NCBI GenBank assembly: GCA_003520745.1
Contig: DOUE01000016.1
Location: 67,632-75,284 of the forward strand
Source: Erysipelotrichaceae bacterium
GTDB lineage: Bacteria > Bacillota_I > Bacilli_A > Erysipelotrichales > Erysipelotrichaceae
DNA length: 7,653 nt
Direction: 5' to 3'
How positions within the stretch are numbered: the first letter of the stretch is position 1; the number at the start of each line of letters is the position of its first letter. Shown here in pieces: positions 4,778 to 7,653 of the stretch. Both the position numbers and the translations under genes were made by a program. The notes under the pieces were generated by a model, which did not search any database, was not told where the DNA came from, and saw nothing but the letters and a program-made list of their open reading frames with translations.

Positions 4778-7009
4778 ATGGAACTATTAGCGCCCTCGGG
4801 CAGTAAAGAAGCACTGGTCGCCGCCGTCCAAAGCGGGGCGGATGCGGTGTATCTTGGCGGAAAGATGTACGGGGCGCGTGCCAACGCCGCCAATTTCAGT
4901 ATGGAAGAACTGGCCTGGGTCATGGCATATTGCCGGAAATACGGGGTGAGGGTCTATGTGACCGTCAACACCCTGATTTTCGACGATGAATTCGAAGAAT
5001 TGTTCGCCTATGTCGACCAATTGGTCGAACTGCACGTGGATGCGCTGATCCTGCAGGATACGGGGGTCGCCGTCGCGTTGAGACAACGCTATCCCGATCT
5101 TCCTCTGCATGCGTCGACCCAGATGCACCTGCACAACGTGAAACAGGTCGAATGGGCGAAAACACTCGGTTTCACCCGCGTCGTCGCGGCGCGTGAAACC
5201 CCGCTTCACATCGTTACAGCGATGGTTCAAACAGGGATGGAAATCGAAACGTTCGTGCACGGGGCCCTCTGTGTGAGTTATTCCGGTCAATGTCTGATGA
5301 GCAGCGTGATCGGGGGAAGAAGCGGGAACCGGGGCGAATGCGCCCAGCCTTGCCGTTTGCCTTATACCTTGGTCGAAGAGAAACAAGGGAAATTCTCAGA
5401 TATCCAAACCGAGGGGGATTTCTTGATCTCACCCAAGGACCTGAACGTCCTTGAACACATCGACCAACTGAAGAACGCCGGGGTCACCAGTTTGAAGGTC
5501 GAAGGACGGATGAAGCGTCCCGAATATGTCGCGCAAGTCGTTTCGTCCTATCGGAAACAACTCGACCACGCCCTATCGAAGAACGAGCTGAAAGAAGAAG
5601 ACAAGGCGATGGCGCAACTGTTTTCCCGCGGATTCACCCCGGGGTTTCTTTTCGGGGCACTGCCGAAAGACGTATTGAACCCCAAAACCAACAGCCATGT
5701 CGGACTCTTGATCGGCGAAGTCACGGGGTCGGATGAGAAATATATCCATCTCAACTTGAGGGACACGCTGCGCCAAGGCGACGGGATCCGCTTGGTGAAG
5801 GATGGATTTGAGGAAGGATTCACCGTGAACTTCCTCTACCAGGAAACACGTCTGGTCAACCAGGCGAAGGGGAAAGCGGCCCTCAAGCGCCATGTGGATG
5901 TCCCGACGGGGGCATCGATCTATAAAACAACCGATATTCAGCAAATGGATGAACTCAATCGCCAAATCAACGAAAACAAGCGCAAGGTCCCCGTCGACCT
6001 CAGACTGCGTTTCGAAGTCGGGAAACCGGCGGTGCTGGAATGCATCAGCGCCGGGGCGTCGGTGACGATGCAAAGCGACGAACTTGTCCAGGCGGCGAAA
6101 AATGCGCCGATGGGCGAGGAACAACTCGCCAAAGTATGCTTGAAAGTACAGGATACGATCTTCACCGTTAATCAAATCGAATTCGAGATCATCGGGCAAG
6201 GGTTCATGCCCGTGGCGCAGCTCAACGCGCTGCGCAGGAATTGCCTGGAAGCATTGGAAACAAAGCGGTCGATTCATTTCACGCCTTATCAAAAAGCGAA
6301 GGAAGAATTCACACCGAATCCAAACAAGACTCGAAACATCGTAACCGTCTGTGTTAAAACCCAAGCCCAGAAAGACATCGCTCTAAAATACGGGGCGAGG
6401 GTGTTCAGCGAGAACCGCGATCTGCTGGATGAAACCACGGGATTCATACCGCCGCGTGCGGATCATGAAGGCAAAACATATGATGGCAGCGTCCTGTTGC
6501 CCTACTACATCGACCAAGAGACACAGCGCAGCGGGGATTTCGGTCTCAACGTGTCCAATGCCCGAAGCGCCAAATACTACCTTGACCAAGGGCTATCCAC
6601 CGTCCTGGCCTCGGTCGAACTGCCTTTGCATCGCATCGTCGACATGGCCCTCAAGATGCAGGAAGACTATGGCGGTAGCGAAGGCTTGGAAGTCCTGCTC
6701 TACGGGAAGAGGGAACTGATGGTCATGCGTTCCTGCCCGATCAGCGCCCTTTACAACACGATCCCCCTGAAATGCACGCTTTGCCACCAACGTAATTTCT
6801 ATCTGAAAGACCGCAAAGGGGCGCGTTATCGCATGGAAGGGGATGAAACCTGTGCGATGCGGGTGTATGAATCGCAGGCGTTCGATCGTCTGGATGAGAT
6901 CCCGTACCTAAAGGAAAACGGCATCACCAACGTCCGCGTCAACCTCGATCAGGAAGGCATCCCGTTGACGGAGAAAATCCTGCACAGGATTTTCTCGGAA
7001 TTAACCTAA
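4778..7009 (+). CDS. U32 family protein with DUF3656-type C-terminus, RlhA-like RNA hydroxylation enzyme
   Basis: This large protein of 743 residues belongs to peptidase family U32. Members studied in E. coli (RlhA, TrhP) are not proteases in practice but add hydroxyl groups to 23S rRNA or tRNA using prephenate. The N-terminal barrel opens with MELLAPSGSKEALVAAV and GADAVYLGG. The family signature ETFVHGALCVSYSGQC (157-172) and GNRGECAQPC (183-192) supply four cysteines, C165, C172, C188 and C192, expected to hold an iron-sulfur cluster. SPKDLN (218-223) and KVEGRMK (240-246) follow. After residue 300 comes a long region typical of RlhA-type rather than short TrhP-type proteins, and the last 100 residues hold a second set, C653, C666, C669 and C692. 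GAGG (4769-4772) supports ATG 4778. It is longer than the E. coli RlhA I know (about 650 residues), so the exact RNA target is uncertain. Confidence 0.85.
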   Translation: MELLAPSGSKEALVAAVQSGADAVYLGGKMYGARANAANFSMEELAWVMAYCRKYGVRVYVTVNTLIFDDEFEELFAYVDQLVELHVDALILQDTGVAVALRQRYPDLPLHASTQMHLHNVKQVEWAKTLGFTRVVAARETPLHIVTAMVQTGMEIETFVHGALCVSYSGQCLMSSVIGGRSGNRGECAQPCRLPYTLVEEKQGKFSDIQTEGDFLISPKDLNVLEHIDQLKNAGVTSLKVEGRMKRPEYVAQVVSSYRKQLDHALSKNELKEEDKAMAQLFSRGFTPGFLFGALPKDVLNPKTNSHVGLLIGEVTGSDEKYIHLNLRDTLRQGDGIRLVKDGFEEGFTVNFLYQETRLVNQAKGKAALKRHVDVPTGASIYKTTDIQQMDELNRQINENKRKVPVDLRLRFEVGKPAVLECISAGASVTMQSDELVQAAKNAPMGEEQLAKVCLKVQDTIFTVNQIEFEIIGQGFMPVAQLNALRRNCLEALETKRSIHFTPYQKAKEEFTPNPNKTRNIVTVCVKTQAQKDIALKYGARVFSENRDLLDETTGFIPPRADHEGKTYDGSVLLPYYIDQETQRSGDFGLNVSNARSAKYYLDQGLSTVLASVELPLHRIVDMALKMQEDYGGSEGLEVLLYGKRELMVMRSCPISALYNTIPLKCTLCHQRNFYLKDRKGARYRMEGDETCAMRVYESQAFDRLDEIPYLKENGITNVRVNLDQEGIPLTEKILHRIFSELT

Positions 7010-7016
7010 TGTTCAC

Positions 7017-7043
7017 AAAAATCCCTTGTACGGGGGATTTTTT
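7017..7043 (+). terminator. Intrinsic terminator of the U32 gene
   Basis: AAAAATCCC (7017-7025) and GGGATTTTT (7034-7042) form a 9-bp stem with an 8-base loop, ending in a run of six T. It begins 7 bases after the stop codon. Confidence 0.9.
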
Positions 7044-7055
7044 GCATTTAAAGAG

Positions 7056-7064
7056 TGATATAAT
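7056..7064 (+). promoter_or_regulatory. Extended -10 promoter of the UMF1 transporter gene
   Basis: TGATATAAT is a perfect extended -10. No good -35 is seen; the expected place falls within the T-rich arm of the preceding terminator. The 12 bases GTGATATAATAA (7055-7066) are identical to those in the promoter of the BusR-like gene. Confidence 0.7.
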
Positions 7065-7088
7065 AAATTCAAACTAAAGGGGTATATT

Positions 7089-7653
7089 ATGAAACTCACA
7101 AAAGCTGAACGCAGTTGGGTTCTCTATGACGTTGCGAACTCCGCCTTTATCCTCATCATCACCGCGACCATCCCGATCTATTTCCGTGGTTTGGCGGAAG
7201 CACAGGGTGTGACGAGCCAGCAAGTCACTTCGTATTGGGGTTATGCGACGTCGATTTCCGTTCTTGCTTTGGCATTGATCGCTCCGATCCTGGGTGCGAT
7301 CGCAGACTATAAAGGCATGAAGAAGCGCCTCTTCGTCGCTTCGCTTACGGTCGGCATTCTTGGTGGATTGACCTTCACCGCCGTCAACCAATGGCTGGCT
7401 TTCCTGATCCTCTTCATCATCGCCCGCTTAGGGTATTCCGCATGCAACGTCTTCTACGATTCGATGCTTGTCGATGTCAGCTCGGATGAACGAATGGACA
7501 TGATTTCATCGTTCGGTTACGCGTTTGGCTACATCGGGTCGACCATCCCCTTCATCGTCGGGATCGTCCTGATCCTCAACGCGGAAGCGATCGGCATCAC
7601 GACCGTATTGGCGACCCAGATCTCCTTCTTGATCACCTTCCTATGGTGGGCGC
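7089..7653 (+). CDS. MFS transporter, UMF1/Atg22-like family, N-terminal part (3' truncated)
   Basis: The frame is open from ATG 7089 to the window end, giving 188 residues of a protein usually a little over 400 long. The start motif SWVLYDVANSAFILIITATIPIYF (9-32, read in two blocks of family-typical residues: W-x-LYD-x-ANSAF and PIYF) is the signature of the UMF1 group of the major facilitator superfamily. Further along are the loop GAIADYKGMKKR between membrane helices 2 and 3, similar to the general MFS G-x-x-x-D-x-x-G-[KR]-[KR] motif, and FYDSMLVDVSS...ISSFGYAFGYIGS, also typical. About five membrane segments are visible. Relatives include vacuolar amino-acid exporters of fungi, but bacterial substrates are generally unknown. 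AAAGGGG (7076-7082) is a good ribosome binding site 6 bases before the start. The gene has its own promoter after the U32 terminator. Confidence 0.9.
   Translation, partial: MKLTKAERSWVLYDVANSAFILIITATIPIYFRGLAEAQGVTSQQVTSYWGYATSISVLALALIAPILGAIADYKGMKKRLFVASLTVGILGGLTFTAVNQWLAFLILFIIARLGYSACNVFYDSMLVDVSSDERMDMISSFGYAFGYIGSTIPFIVGIVLILNAEAIGITTVLATQISFLITFLWWA

Noticed and set aside
4787..5386. 199-codon minus-strand frame at the start of the U32 gene
   Set aside because: Antisense shadow of the conserved U32 barrel, with no promoter or ribosome binding site of its own.
5573..6364. 263-codon open frame on the minus strand inside the U32 gene
   Set aside because: It lies fully antisense to a well-supported gene, its product matches no family I know and is of odd composition, and codon bias of the + strand gene explains the lack of stops.
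1..7653. Mobile element, CRISPR array, tRNA, rRNA or defence system
   Set aside because: I saw no transposase or integrase frame, no regular direct repeats with spacers, no tRNA-like cloverleaf and no known defence gene; the gene set is housekeeping in character.

Overview
The window is a gene-dense piece of bacterial chromosome with roughly half G+C. It has strong AGGAGG-type ribosome binding sites, compact intergenic gaps, and simple hairpin plus T-run terminators. The gene set (a CymR-like Rrf2 repressor ending in the MFYI tail known from Bacillus CymR, a cysteine synthase, an ECF-type vitamin S component, a GntR-RCK_C regulator of the BusR type and a long U32 protein) points to Bacillota or a Mollicutes-related relative. 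The lineage is an inference and cannot be fixed from this window. The standard genetic code fits: every recognisable gene uses TGG for Trp, although only one gene ends in TGA.

Layout on the + strand unless stated. 1-522 is the 3' end of a cation diffusion facilitator (metal efflux) gene. 523-1244 is a sparse stretch with two small unrecognised genes (73 aa at 628-849 and a 42 aa membrane microprotein at 1042-1170) among several hairpins, closed by a terminator at 1219-1250. 1245-1667 on the minus strand is cymR. It is divergent from cysK (1760-2698), and the two promoters overlap in a 92-base spacer that also carries nested inverted repeats. cysK is followed after 17 bases by an ECF transporter S component (2716-3312) and a UUCG-loop terminator. 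3408-4016 is an Mn-type superoxide dismutase behind a Fur/PerR-like palindrome, with its own terminator. 4120-4746 is a BusR-like regulator, followed after 31 bases by a 743-aa U32 protein (4778-7009) probably involved in RNA hydroxylation. 7089 to the end is the start of a UMF1-type MFS transporter.

The clearest functional unit is the cysteine module. CymR is the repressor of cysteine metabolism in Bacillus, where its activity is modulated by binding CysK; here the two genes share a control region. The co-directional S component may import a vitamin, and pantothenate would fit because cysteine and pantothenate meet in coenzyme A synthesis. The remaining genes deal with metal and oxidative stress (CDF, Sod), probably osmotic or c-di-AMP signalling (BusR-like) and RNA modification (U32).

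I found no mobile element, CRISPR array, tRNA or rRNA. The window looks like ordinary core chromosome. The least explained part is 523-1244. The most testable regulatory ideas are the cymR/cysK operator, the sod palindrome and the c-di-AMP-type regulator.
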